Source of the DNA: CAYPKW01 sp964411425
GTDB lineage: Bacteria; Pseudomonadota; Alphaproteobacteria; Dongiales; Dongiaceae
NCBI GenBank assembly: GCA_964411425.1
Contig: CAYPKW010000110.1
Location: 1-7,107, forward strand
DNA: 7,107 nucleotides
Reading direction: 5' to 3'
A model generated the notes under the pieces. It was not told the origin of the DNA, did not search any database, and was given only the letters and a program-made list of their open reading frames with translations. Positions 1 through 6,166 of the stretch are shown here, in pieces (the first letter of the stretch is position 1; the number at the start of each line of letters is the position of its first letter). The position numbers and the translations under genes were made by a program.

Positions 1-1674
1 CGCCCGCCGCACCAGATCGCACTTGGCGAGCCATAGCAGCGCGAGGTGCAAACCGGCGCGCTGCTCGGGCGCTACGCCCTCGAGCAGGTCGGCGACCGTG
101 AGGCGGCCGGCGGCCACCAGCTTTTCCAGGGCGGCTACGACCGCCGCGTCGGGGACCCCGGTTTCGGCCGTCGGGTCGCACAGCCTCAGGGCTCGCAGGC
201 GCGCGACCGCTGCCCCATCCGCCCCTGGGCCGGGCACGATCGCGTCGTCCGGCCCGAGGCTGCCGGTGGCGTAATGGGCGAACAAGGCGAACGGGTCCTC
301 ATGCGTCGGGTTGGCCGGCCGATCCGGGCGCAGCGGCGCCGATTCGCCGTCCGTGGCCCGCCGCCGGCCGAGCTCGGCCCATAGCTCCTGATAGGCCCGC
401 ACGACGACGCGCCAGTCGAAGCGTCGCCGCGCCTCGGTTCGGCCGGCGGCGCCCATGCGCCGGCGCAAGTCGGCGTCCCCGATCAGCCGCGCATACGCCT
501 CGGTACATGCCGCCACGTCGACGGCGACGTGACGGCCGGCGGAGCCGATATAGCGATCGTAGGTGAGCGCTCCCGTCTCATGCTCGTAGGCCAGGCGCCG
601 GCCGAGGCCGGGCGGCGGCATCACGGTCGGAATCATGTAACCGGTCAGGCCGTCGATCACCGTGTCGCGGTAGCCGTCCCAGTCGCTGGCCACCACCGGC
701 AGGCCGGCGGCCATCGCCTCGATCGGTGTCAGCCCGAAGGTCTCCTGGATGTTATCGGAGAGCGTGGTGAACAGATCGGCGGCGAACCAGATTTGCCGGC
801 GCACGTTGGGCTCGCGGCCGTCGAGGAAGATGGCGTTGACCGCCGGGCACAACTCGCGGGCCCCGTCGCGGAAGGCCTGCTCGATGTAGTCGTTGGCGAA
901 CCAGCCGGCCTGGATCAGGTGCAGCCGCCGGCCGGATGCTGTCGCCGCCCGCTGCATGGCGAGGTACATGGGCAACGGATTCGCCTTCGCATGGAAACTC
1001 AAACGCCCGACGAAGAGCGCGGCGACGTCGTCGGCGCCGATGCCGAGCCTGTCGCGCCACTCGCGGCGAGCCGCGTCCGCGGCGGGGCCGCCCGCCAGCG
1101 CGTCCGCGTCGACGCCGAGCGGCACGGTCGCCAACTGGGGCCGACAGGGCGTTGCGGCGCCGAGGCGGTCGGCGAGGTAGTCCTGCCAGTTGTCGAGCAA
1201 CCGCTCGACCATTCGGCGCACGGCGTCCGAGGTGCAGATCACCGCGTCCCAGGATTGCACCGGCGCCACCAGCATGTCGGCGATGCCGCTCATCACGCCG
1301 GCGCTGGCGGTGGTATGGGTGATGCCGCAGATGCTGTAGGCGCGGTTGCCGGCGGGACGGCGCTGCCAGGCATGGCGCGCCAGGACCGGCTCGCCGACGA
1401 ACAGGCAGCCCGCTTTCGCCACCGCGGCCGGCGCGCCCTGGCGCAGCCAGACCACCTCGCGCCGCGCCCCTCCGGCCGCCTGCAAACGGCGGGCGAAATC
1501 ATCCGCGTCGGCGCGCCGCGGCGCGCAGCAGTAATATCGGTCGACTTCCGCATGGCGGCCGAATGCCCTGACGAAGCCCTCGCCGGCGGCGTGCCGACCC
1601 ATCAACTTGGGCCGGCTGGTGTCGACCATGTCCGGCACGTAATAGATGGCCGCATTGGCCAGTTCCTGGATCAC
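1..1674 (-). CDS. GT4-like (GT-B fold) glycosyltransferase with C-terminal extension, partial
   Basis: This gene is read on the minus strand from a GTG at 1674-1672. It stays open for 558 codons to the left edge, so its C-terminus is missing. The start is chosen because a strong ribosome-binding site (AAAGGAGG) lies 10 nt upstream and no ATG or GTG precedes it in frame before a TAG about 20 codons back. The C-terminal half of the catalytic part is typical of GT-B retaining enzymes: a strand and loop FVGRLSFHAK near residues 221-230, then the E-x7-E motif at E311 and E319 (ETFGLTPIE), followed by MAAGLPVVASDWDGYRD near 321-337. The N-terminal acceptor domain covers about residues 1-190. Such enzymes transfer a sugar from a nucleotide donor to a glycan or lipid acceptor, usually at the cytoplasmic face of the membrane. 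No signal peptide or membrane segment is seen. The catalytic part ends near residue 435, and at least 120 further residues follow that I cannot assign. Donor and acceptor are unknown. Confidence 0.88.
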   Translation of the reverse strand, partial: MIQELANAAIYYVPDMVDTSRPKLMGRHAAGEGFVRAFGRHAEVDRYYCCAPRRADADDFARRLQAAGGARREVVWLRQGAPAAVAKAGCLFVGEPVLARHAWQRRPAGNRAYSICGITHTTASAGVMSGIADMLVAPVQSWDAVICTSDAVRRMVERLLDNWQDYLADRLGAATPCRPQLATVPLGVDADALAGGPAADAARREWRDRLGIGADDVAALFVGRLSFHAKANPLPMYLAMQRAATASGRRLHLIQAGWFANDYIEQAFRDGARELCPAVNAIFLDGREPNVRRQIWFAADLFTTLSDNIQETFGLTPIEAMAAGLPVVASDWDGYRDTVIDGLTGYMIPTVMPPPGLGRRLAYEHETGALTYDRYIGSAGRHVAVDVAACTEAYARLIGDADLRRRMGAAGRTEARRRFDWRVVVRAYQELWAELGRRRATDGESAPLRPDRPANPTHEDPFALFAHYATGSLGPDDAIVPGPGADGAAVARLRALRLCDPTAETGVPDAAVVAALEKLVAAGRLTVADLLEGVAPEQRAGLHLALLWLAKCDLVRRA

Positions 1675-1684
1675 GCCGCGGATG

Positions 1685-1692
1685 CCTCCTTT
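1685..1692 (-). promoter_or_regulatory. Ribosome-binding site of the glycosyltransferase gene
   Basis: On the minus strand this reads AAAGGAGG, a near-perfect Shine-Dalgarno sequence, 10 nt before the GTG at 1674. It decides the start, because the frame has no ATG nearby. The next in-frame candidates (GTG, then ATG, about 12-16 codons in) lack a comparable site and would cut off the first strand of the N-terminal domain. Confidence 0.75.
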
Positions 1693-1712
1693 ATCGGCTG
1701 CCGCATAAGCCC

Positions 1713-1741
1713 CTGAGCCGGCCGGGCAAACTTGCTACAAT
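1713..1741 (+). promoter_or_regulatory. Candidate sigma-70-type promoter for the pentapeptide-repeat gene
   Basis: A TACAAT hexamer at 1736-1741 is a good match to a -10 box. Seventeen bases upstream, CTGAGC at 1713-1718 matches only 3 of 6 positions of the TTGACA consensus. Transcription would start near 1748, giving a leader of about 35 nt that contains the gene's ribosome-binding site. It is the most AT-rich spot in a divergent intergenic region where a promoter is expected. The weak -35 box keeps this tentative. Confidence 0.35.
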
Positions 1742-1770
1742 GGGACAAGGCGGCATTCGGCAGGATTGCA

Positions 1771-1776
1771 GAAAGG
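1771..1776 (+). promoter_or_regulatory. Ribosome-binding site of the pentapeptide-repeat gene
   Basis: GAAAGG lies 7 nt before the ATG at 1784 and favours that start over the in-frame TTG at 1766. The TTG would place this purine-rich site inside the coding sequence and lengthen the signal peptide n-region by six residues. Confidence 0.55.
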
Positions 1777-1783
1777 TCGAGCC

Positions 1784-2614
1784 ATGAGAACCCGGAACAG
1801 CGGCTCCGTGATCGCGGCGATCGCGCTGGCCGCGGGGGTGCTGGCCTCGACGCCGGCCTTCGGCGGGTGCAGCGACCCGCCGGGGCCGGGCGTGGATTGG
1901 TCGCGCTGCGACAAGTACAAGCGCAACCTCAGCGGCGCCGACCTGAGCGGGGCCGATCTGGCGGGCGCCGAGTTGGCCCGGAGCGACTTGCGCAAGGCCA
2001 TCCTGGTCAACGCCAGCCTGGTTGATGCACATTTGAGCTGGGCCAACCTGAGCGGCGCCAACTTGAGCGGCGCTAACCTGGTCAAGGCCGATATGCTGCG
2101 GGCCGATCTCAGCAACGCAAATCTGATGGGCGCCATGCTGGCCGGGGCGGAGCTCAGTCGCAGCAATATGCGCGGCGCCAACCTGACGCAGGCCGACCTC
2201 ACCAAAGCGGGCCTGACGCGGATCGATCTTCGCCGCGCCGACTTGACGGCCGCCAACCTGACCAAGGCGGAAATGAGTCGGGCGGCGTTGGAAGACGCCA
2301 AATTGTCCGGCGCCAATCTCACCAAGGCGAGCTTGGCGCGGGCCGACCTTCGCGGCGCCGATCTTGGCCGCGCGATCCTGGCTCAGGTCTACTTGGCTCA
2401 TGCCGACCTGCGCAACGCGAAGCTGACGGAGGTCGATTTCGAGGGCGCCAGCCTGTTTCGAGCCGATCTTCGGGGCGCGGACCTGTCGCACGCCCGCGGC
2501 TTGACGCAGCTCCAAATCGACGAGACGTGCGGCGACGAGACGACGCGGCTGCCGGCGGGTATACAGCCGCCCGGGACTTGGCCGTGCCAGGGCGATTCCT
2601 CGGACGACGATTGA
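1784..2614 (+). CDS. Exported pentapeptide-repeat protein
   Basis: This encodes 276 residues. The N-terminus is a classical Sec signal peptide: basic residues at 2 and 4, a hydrophobic core at about 9-21, and a likely cleavage site after the STPAFG segment around residue 27. Cys29 follows, but the residues before it do not make a proper lipobox, so a soluble periplasmic or secreted protein is more likely than a lipoprotein. Residues 47-236 are 38 consecutive pentapeptides of the A(D/N)LxG type with no interruption, predicting a right-handed quadrilateral beta-helix of about 9.5 coils. The tail (237-276) has a GLTQLQID segment, a CGDETT segment, an LPAGIQPP segment, a second cysteine and an acidic end. 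I recognise this cap as recurring in pentapeptide proteins. Cys29 and Cys42 lie before the helix and Cys249 and Cys268 after it, so capping disulphides are possible. The biochemical role is unknown. Gyrase-mimic pentapeptide proteins are cytoplasmic, so that role is unlikely here. The gene is transcribed divergently from the glycosyltransferase. Confidence 0.9.
   Translation: MRTRNSGSVIAAIALAAGVLASTPAFGGCSDPPGPGVDWSRCDKYKRNLSGADLSGADLAGAELARSDLRKAILVNASLVDAHLSWANLSGANLSGANLVKADMLRADLSNANLMGAMLAGAELSRSNMRGANLTQADLTKAGLTRIDLRRADLTAANLTKAEMSRAALEDAKLSGANLTKASLARADLRGADLGRAILAQVYLAHADLRNAKLTEVDFEGASLFRADLRGADLSHARGLTQLQIDETCGDETTRLPAGIQPPGTWPCQGDSSDDD
1922..2491 (+). repeat. Coding 15-bp tandem repeats (38 pentapeptide units)
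   Basis: The stretch is 38 in-frame 15-bp units, each encoding one pentapeptide of the form A-(D/N)-L-x-x. Units are diverged in DNA. The closest group is near 2041-2085, where successive units read GGCGCCAACTTGAGC and close variants. The central codon is almost always a leucine codon, occasionally methionine or phenylalanine, which is the inward-facing position of the beta-helix. No unit is out of register, so the array has not recently gained or lost a partial unit. Confidence 0.9.
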
Positions 2615-2645
2615 CGGTTGAATGCTGACGGCTGATAGCGGACAG
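2611..2645 (+). repeat. Degenerate heptamer tandem repeat (consensus YTGAYRG)
   Basis: Five adjoining 7-bp units can be read: TTGACGG, TTGAATG, CTGACGG, CTGATAG and CGGACAG. They start at the stop codon of the pentapeptide gene and reach the promoter of the next gene. Units share the T-G-A core and a final G. The array is short and imperfect, so chance cannot be excluded. It resembles the short heptanucleotide repeats reported in other bacterial genomes. Confidence 0.4.
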
Positions 2646-2660
2646 CAATCGTGCTATCGT
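2632..2660 (+). promoter_or_regulatory. Candidate promoter giving a leaderless molybdo-enzyme mRNA
   Basis: CTGATA at 2632-2637 (4 of 6 matches to TTGACA) and TATCGT at 2655-2660 are 17 bp apart. Transcription from this pair would begin six or seven bases after the -10 box, which is at or within a base of the ATG at 2667. No purine-rich ribosome-binding site lies between 2650 and 2667, so a leaderless transcript is consistent with both observations. The -10 box is weak (TAT plus final T). Confidence 0.42.
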
Positions 2661-2666
2661 AACCCC

Positions 2667-4727
2667 ATGCCGCTCGACATCGTCCATTCGGTCTGTCCGC
2701 ACGATTGCCCCAGCACTTGCGCGCTGGAGGTCGAGCGGCTCGACGCCACGCGCATCGGCAAGGTGCGCGGCGCGCGCGACAACGACTATACGGCCGGGAT
2801 CGTGTGCGCCAAGGTGGCGCGCTACGCCGAGCGTCAGCACCACGCCCTGCGCCTCGGCCAGCCGCTGCGCCGGGTCGGCGACAAGGGGCAGGGCCTCGCG
2901 GCCTTCCGGCCGATTGGGTGGGCAGAGGCGCTCGACGAAGTGGCGGAAAGGCTGACGCTTGCCGCCCAGCGGCACGGCTCGGAGGCGGTCTGGCCCTACT
3001 TCTACGCGGGCACCATGGGGCTGGTGCAGCGCGACGGAATCGATCGCTTGCGCCACGCCATGCGCTATTCCCGCGAGCACGAGACCATCTGCGTGGCGCT
3101 CTCCGACGCCGGCTGGCTGGCGGGGGTCGGCGTGAAGCGCGGCGTCGATGCGCGCGAGATGGCCGAAGCGGACTTGATCGTGGTGTGGGGCGGCAACCCG
3201 GTCGCCACCCAGGTCAATGCCATGACCCACATCAGCCGGGCGCGCAAGGCCCGCGGCGCGCCGTTGGCGGTTGTCGATCCCTACCGCACCGGCACGGCGG
3301 CGGTCGCGGACCTGCACCTGCCGCTGCGGCCCGGCACGGACGGCGCGCTGGTGGCCGCCATGATCCACGTGCTGTTAAGGGAAGGCTATGCGGATCGCGC
3401 CTACATGGCGCGCTACACCGACGCGCCGCGGGCGCTCGAGGCCCATGTGGCGACGCGGACGCCGGAATGGGCGGCCGCCATCACCGGCCTCGATGCCGGA
3501 ACCATCGTCGAGTTCGCGCGGACCTACGGCCGCGCCAAGCGGAGCTACATCCGCGTCGGCTACGGGTTCACGCGCTCGCGCAACGGAGCGGCGAACATGC
3601 ATGCGGTGACCTGCCTGCCGGCCGTCACCGGCGCCTGGCAGCACCGCGGCGGCGGCGCGCTCTACAGCAACGGCGGGCTATACCGGCTGGACCGGACGCT
3701 GATCAAGGGCCTCGACCGGCTCGATCCAGCGACGCGCCTCCTCGACCAGTCGCGCATCGGCCCGATCCTCACCGGCGACCGGCGCGACCTCGCCGACGGC
3801 CCGCCGGTAACGGCGCTCTTCGTCCAAAATACCAATCCCATGGTGGTGTGCCCGGAATCGGTCAAGGTGCGCGACGGCTTCCGGCGCGACGACCTGTTCG
3901 TGTGCGTGCACGAGCAGTTCATGACCGACACCGCGGCGATGGCCGACATCGTGCTGCCGGCGACGACGTTCCTCGAGCACGACGACATCTACGTCGCCGG
4001 CGGCCATACCTATATCCAGGTTGCCCGCAAGGCGGTCGAGCCGTTCGCGCAGGCTAGACCCAACCATTGGGTCGTTTGCGAGCTGGCGCACCGGCTGGGG
4101 GCCGAGCACCCGGGCTTCCGAATGACCGAATGGGAGATCATCGAGGCCACGCTCAAGGCCTCGGGCCTGCCCGGGGCGGACACGCTCGACGCCAGCCATT
4201 GGCACGACTGCGCGCTCGATTTCCGGCGCGCGCATTTCCTCGACGGCTTCGGCACGCCGGACGGCCGTTTCCGGTTCAAGGCCGACTGGGCGTCCGTGGG
4301 CCGCGACCATGCGGGCCTGACGGTGCTGCCCGACCATTGCCCCAACATCGAGGCCGCCGACCGCGAGCATCCGTTCCGGCTGGTGGCCGCTCCGGCGCGC
4401 CAGTTCCTCAATTCGAGCTTCACCGAAACGCCCGGCTCGATCGCGCGCGAGGGGCGGCCCACGGTCCTCATGCATCCGCATGATGCCGAAAGGCTCGGCG
4501 TCGGCGACGGCGGTCGCGTGCGGCTCGGCAACCGGCGCGCCTCCATCGTCCTCCATGCGCGACCGTTCGACGGCTTGCAGCCCGGCGTTCTGGTGGTCGA
4601 GAGCATTTGGCCGAACGGGGCGTTCGAGGAAGGTCTCGGGGTCAACGCGCTGGTCGGCGCCGACGCGGGCCCGCCCAATGGCGGCGCGGTGTTCCACGAC
4701 ACGGCGGTCTGGGCCAGGCAGGCCTGA
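2667..4727 (+). CDS. Molybdopterin oxidoreductase, DMSO-reductase superfamily, cytoplasmic
   Basis: This encodes 686 residues with all three parts of the superfamily. An N-terminal [4Fe-4S] motif has Cys10, Cys14, Cys18 and Cys47, followed by Lys49 as in enzymes that pass electrons from the cluster to the pterin. A central catalytic and cofactor-binding region includes DLIVVWGGNPVATQVN near 169-184 and, further on, FVQNTNPM and the ADIVLPATTFLEHDD segment. A C-terminal molybdopterin-dinucleotide-binding domain covers about 564-686. Cys142, in ICVALSDAGW, falls seven residues before Gly149. That is the same spacing as the molybdenum-ligand Cys or Sec before the Gly in NapA and FdhF, so it is the probable Mo ligand. 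There is no twin-arginine signal. An in-frame ATG at 2622 would add 15 residues with no homology character and no ribosome-binding site, so I use 2667. No electron-transfer subunit gene is adjacent. The substrate cannot be told from sequence. It heads a probable operon with the VWA and J-domain genes, with 15 nt to the next start. Confidence 0.9.
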   Translation: MPLDIVHSVCPHDCPSTCALEVERLDATRIGKVRGARDNDYTAGIVCAKVARYAERQHHALRLGQPLRRVGDKGQGLAAFRPIGWAEALDEVAERLTLAAQRHGSEAVWPYFYAGTMGLVQRDGIDRLRHAMRYSREHETICVALSDAGWLAGVGVKRGVDAREMAEADLIVVWGGNPVATQVNAMTHISRARKARGAPLAVVDPYRTGTAAVADLHLPLRPGTDGALVAAMIHVLLREGYADRAYMARYTDAPRALEAHVATRTPEWAAAITGLDAGTIVEFARTYGRAKRSYIRVGYGFTRSRNGAANMHAVTCLPAVTGAWQHRGGGALYSNGGLYRLDRTLIKGLDRLDPATRLLDQSRIGPILTGDRRDLADGPPVTALFVQNTNPMVVCPESVKVRDGFRRDDLFVCVHEQFMTDTAAMADIVLPATTFLEHDDIYVAGGHTYIQVARKAVEPFAQARPNHWVVCELAHRLGAEHPGFRMTEWEIIEATLKASGLPGADTLDASHWHDCALDFRRAHFLDGFGTPDGRFRFKADWASVGRDHAGLTVLPDHCPNIEAADREHPFRLVAAPARQFLNSSFTETPGSIAREGRPTVLMHPHDAERLGVGDGGRVRLGNRRASIVLHARPFDGLQPGVLVVESIWPNGAFEEGLGVNALVGADAGPPNGGAVFHDTAVWARQA

Positions 4728-4742
4728 AACCCTGTGCCAGGC

Positions 4743-5459
4743 ATGGCCGGCGATCGCGACAAGCTTCCGAGCAAGACTCCTGAGCGCGAGGTCGAGGCGT
4801 TCTTGCGACGCGTCGCCGCCGCGCCGGCGCAGCGCACCGCCGGAACGCGCGGTCGCCTGCTGTTCGCCATCGACGCGACGGCGAGCCGCCAGCCGACCTG
4901 GGACAACGCCTGCCACATCCAGGCCGAGATGTTCGCCGAAGCGGCCGCCCTCGGCGGCATCGACATCCAGCTTGCCTACTATCGCGGGTTTCATGAGTTC
5001 GTCGCGACCGGCTGGCTCGACCGGTCCGCCGAGCTGCAAAGGCACATGGCCGCGGTCGCCTGCCTCGGCGGCAGGACCCAGATCGGGCGCGTGCTGCGCC
5101 ACGCCATCGCGGAATCGAAAATCCAGCGCGTGAACGCGCTGGTGTTCGTCGGCGACTGCATGGAGGAGGACCTCGACGAGCTGTGCCATCTGGCGGGCGA
5201 ACTCGGCCTGCTCGGCCTGCCCGCGTTCGTGTTTCACGAAGGTCGCGACGCGGTCGCCGCCAAGGCGCTGCGGCAGATCGCGCGGCTCTCGGGCGGCGCC
5301 TACTGCCGTTTCGATGCCGGCAGCGCACGCCAGCTTCGCGAGCTCTTACGCGCGGTCGCGGTCTACGCCGCCGGCGGGCGCAGGGCGCTCGAGGACTACG
5401 GCCGGCGCGCCGGCGGGGCGGCGCTGCGCCTCACGCACCAGATCGCCAAGCCGCGATGA
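4743..5459 (+). CDS. VWA-domain protein with intact MIDAS motif
   Basis: This encodes 238 residues forming a single von Willebrand factor A domain. The metal-ion-dependent adhesion site is complete: D44-A-T46-A-S48 after the first strand (LLFAIDATAS), T112 in GGRTQI, and D138 in LVFVGD. Such domains bind ligands through a divalent metal and, in bacteria, often act with chaperones or AAA+ ATPases in complex assembly. No signal peptide or membrane segment is present, so it is cytoplasmic. The start is ATG 4743. A GTG at 4734 is also in frame, and neither has a convincing ribosome-binding site, so the choice rests on the ATG and on the family beginning close to this basic segment. The stop TGA at 5457-5459 overlaps the next ATG, so the J-domain gene is probably translationally coupled. 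I recall similar VWA genes next to J-domain genes in alphaproteobacteria, annotated only by domain. The specific role is unknown. Confidence 0.85.
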   Translation: MAGDRDKLPSKTPEREVEAFLRRVAAAPAQRTAGTRGRLLFAIDATASRQPTWDNACHIQAEMFAEAAALGGIDIQLAYYRGFHEFVATGWLDRSAELQRHMAAVACLGGRTQIGRVLRHAIAESKIQRVNALVFVGDCMEEDLDELCHLAGELGLLGLPAFVFHEGRDAVAAKALRQIARLSGGAYCRFDAGSARQLRELLRAVAVYAAGGRRALEDYGRRAGGAALRLTHQIAKPR

Positions 5460-6166
5460 GCCTGGCCTACCTGTTCCTCGGGCTTCTGCTCATGGTCGGC
5501 GTCGTAGCATGCCTGCGCTGGCTGGCCGCGATCGATCCGGCGGCCCTGGCGCGCGCCGTCAAATGGATCGCGATCGCTCTAGGCGCCATCGGGGTCGGGC
5601 TTTTGGCGTTCAGCGGGCGCATCGGCCTGCTGGTTATGGCGGCGTCGGTCATGCTGCCTCTCTACATGCGTTGGCGCGGGCAGCGCCAGCGCGCGCGGGC
5701 GGCCGCCGGACCCAGCGGGGGACAGACGTCGCGCATCGAGACCGCCTACATCAGGGTGACGCTCGACCACGACACCGGCGGGCTTGCGGGCGACGTGCTG
5801 GCCGGCCGCTTCCGGGGGCGCCAACTCTCCAGCCTCGCCCTCGCCGAACTGCTCGAGCTGCTGGCGGAATGTCGGGCCCATGACTCTCAGTCGGTGCCGC
5901 TGCTGGAGACCTATCTCGACCGCGAGCACGGCGCGGACTGGCGCGGCGGCGAGGAGCCGTCGGCGGAGCAGGCCGGCGGCGCCGGCAGCGGCGCCATGTC
6001 GCGCGCCGAGGCGTATCAGATTCTGGGCCTGCAGCCGGGAGCGGCGACCGAAGAGATCAAGGACGCCCATCGCCGTCTCATGCTGAAGCTGCATCCGGAC
6101 CGCGGCGGTTCCACCTATCTCGCGGCCAAGATCAATCGGGCGAAGGACGTGCTGCTCGGCGAGTAG
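5456..6166 (+). CDS. Membrane-anchored J-domain protein (DnaJ/Pam18-like)
   Basis: This encodes 236 residues. Residues 3-23, 36-53 and 55-71 are hydrophobic and predict two or three membrane segments. A basic stretch (72-83) suggests the rest is cytoplasmic. Residues 93-163 form a charged segment (LDHDTG, VLAGRF, ALAELLELLAECR, ending DWR) that looks like a compact conserved region of unknown function. A Gly/Ala/Glu-rich linker at 164-180 leads to a C-terminal J-domain at about 182-236, with the catalytic HPD at 213-215 in LKLHPDRGGS. HPD stimulates the ATPase of an Hsp70 partner such as DnaK. There is no Gly/Phe or zinc-finger region, so this is a specialised class III co-chaperone. A C-terminal J-domain tethered by N-terminal membrane segments recalls mitochondrial Pam18 (Tim14) and its bacterial relatives. 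The start is the ATG overlapping the VWA stop codon, which implies coupled translation and a shared task. Clients are unknown. Confidence 0.88.
   Translation: MSLAYLFLGLLLMVGVVACLRWLAAIDPAALARAVKWIAIALGAIGVGLLAFSGRIGLLVMAASVMLPLYMRWRGQRQRARAAAGPSGGQTSRIETAYIRVTLDHDTGGLAGDVLAGRFRGRQLSSLALAELLELLAECRAHDSQSVPLLETYLDREHGADWRGGEEPSAEQAGGAGSGAMSRAEAYQILGLQPGAATEEIKDAHRRLMLKLHPDRGGSTYLAAKINRAKDVLLGE

Noticed and set aside
529..1716. Long open frame on the plus strand opposite the glycosyltransferase
   Set aside because: The product is compositionally skewed (rich in Gly, Ala, Arg, Val, His) with no motif. The opposite strand carries a clear GT-B enzyme with a ribosome-binding site. It is an antisense shadow typical of GC-rich coding DNA.
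1865..1872. Lipobox at the pentapeptide protein signal peptide (Cys29)
   Set aside because: The residues before the cysteine are Phe-Gly-Gly, without the Leu/Val/Ile expected at -3, so signal peptidase I cleavage is more likely.
1691..2515. Minus-strand open frame opposite the pentapeptide gene with a repetitive protein
   Set aside because: Its periodic five-residue pattern is the antisense reading of the 15-bp pentapeptide units, and the signal peptide and register on the plus strand show which is real.
2622..2666. Upstream in-frame ATG as the start of the molybdo-enzyme
   Set aside because: The 15 extra residues are encoded by the heptamer repeat and promoter, lack a ribosome-binding site, and would precede the usual family start just before the first cysteine.
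3678..5237. A 519-codon minus-strand open frame across the molybdo-enzyme and VWA genes
   Set aside because: It crosses two well-supported genes on the other strand and shows no recognisable motif. Long antisense frames are expected at this GC content.
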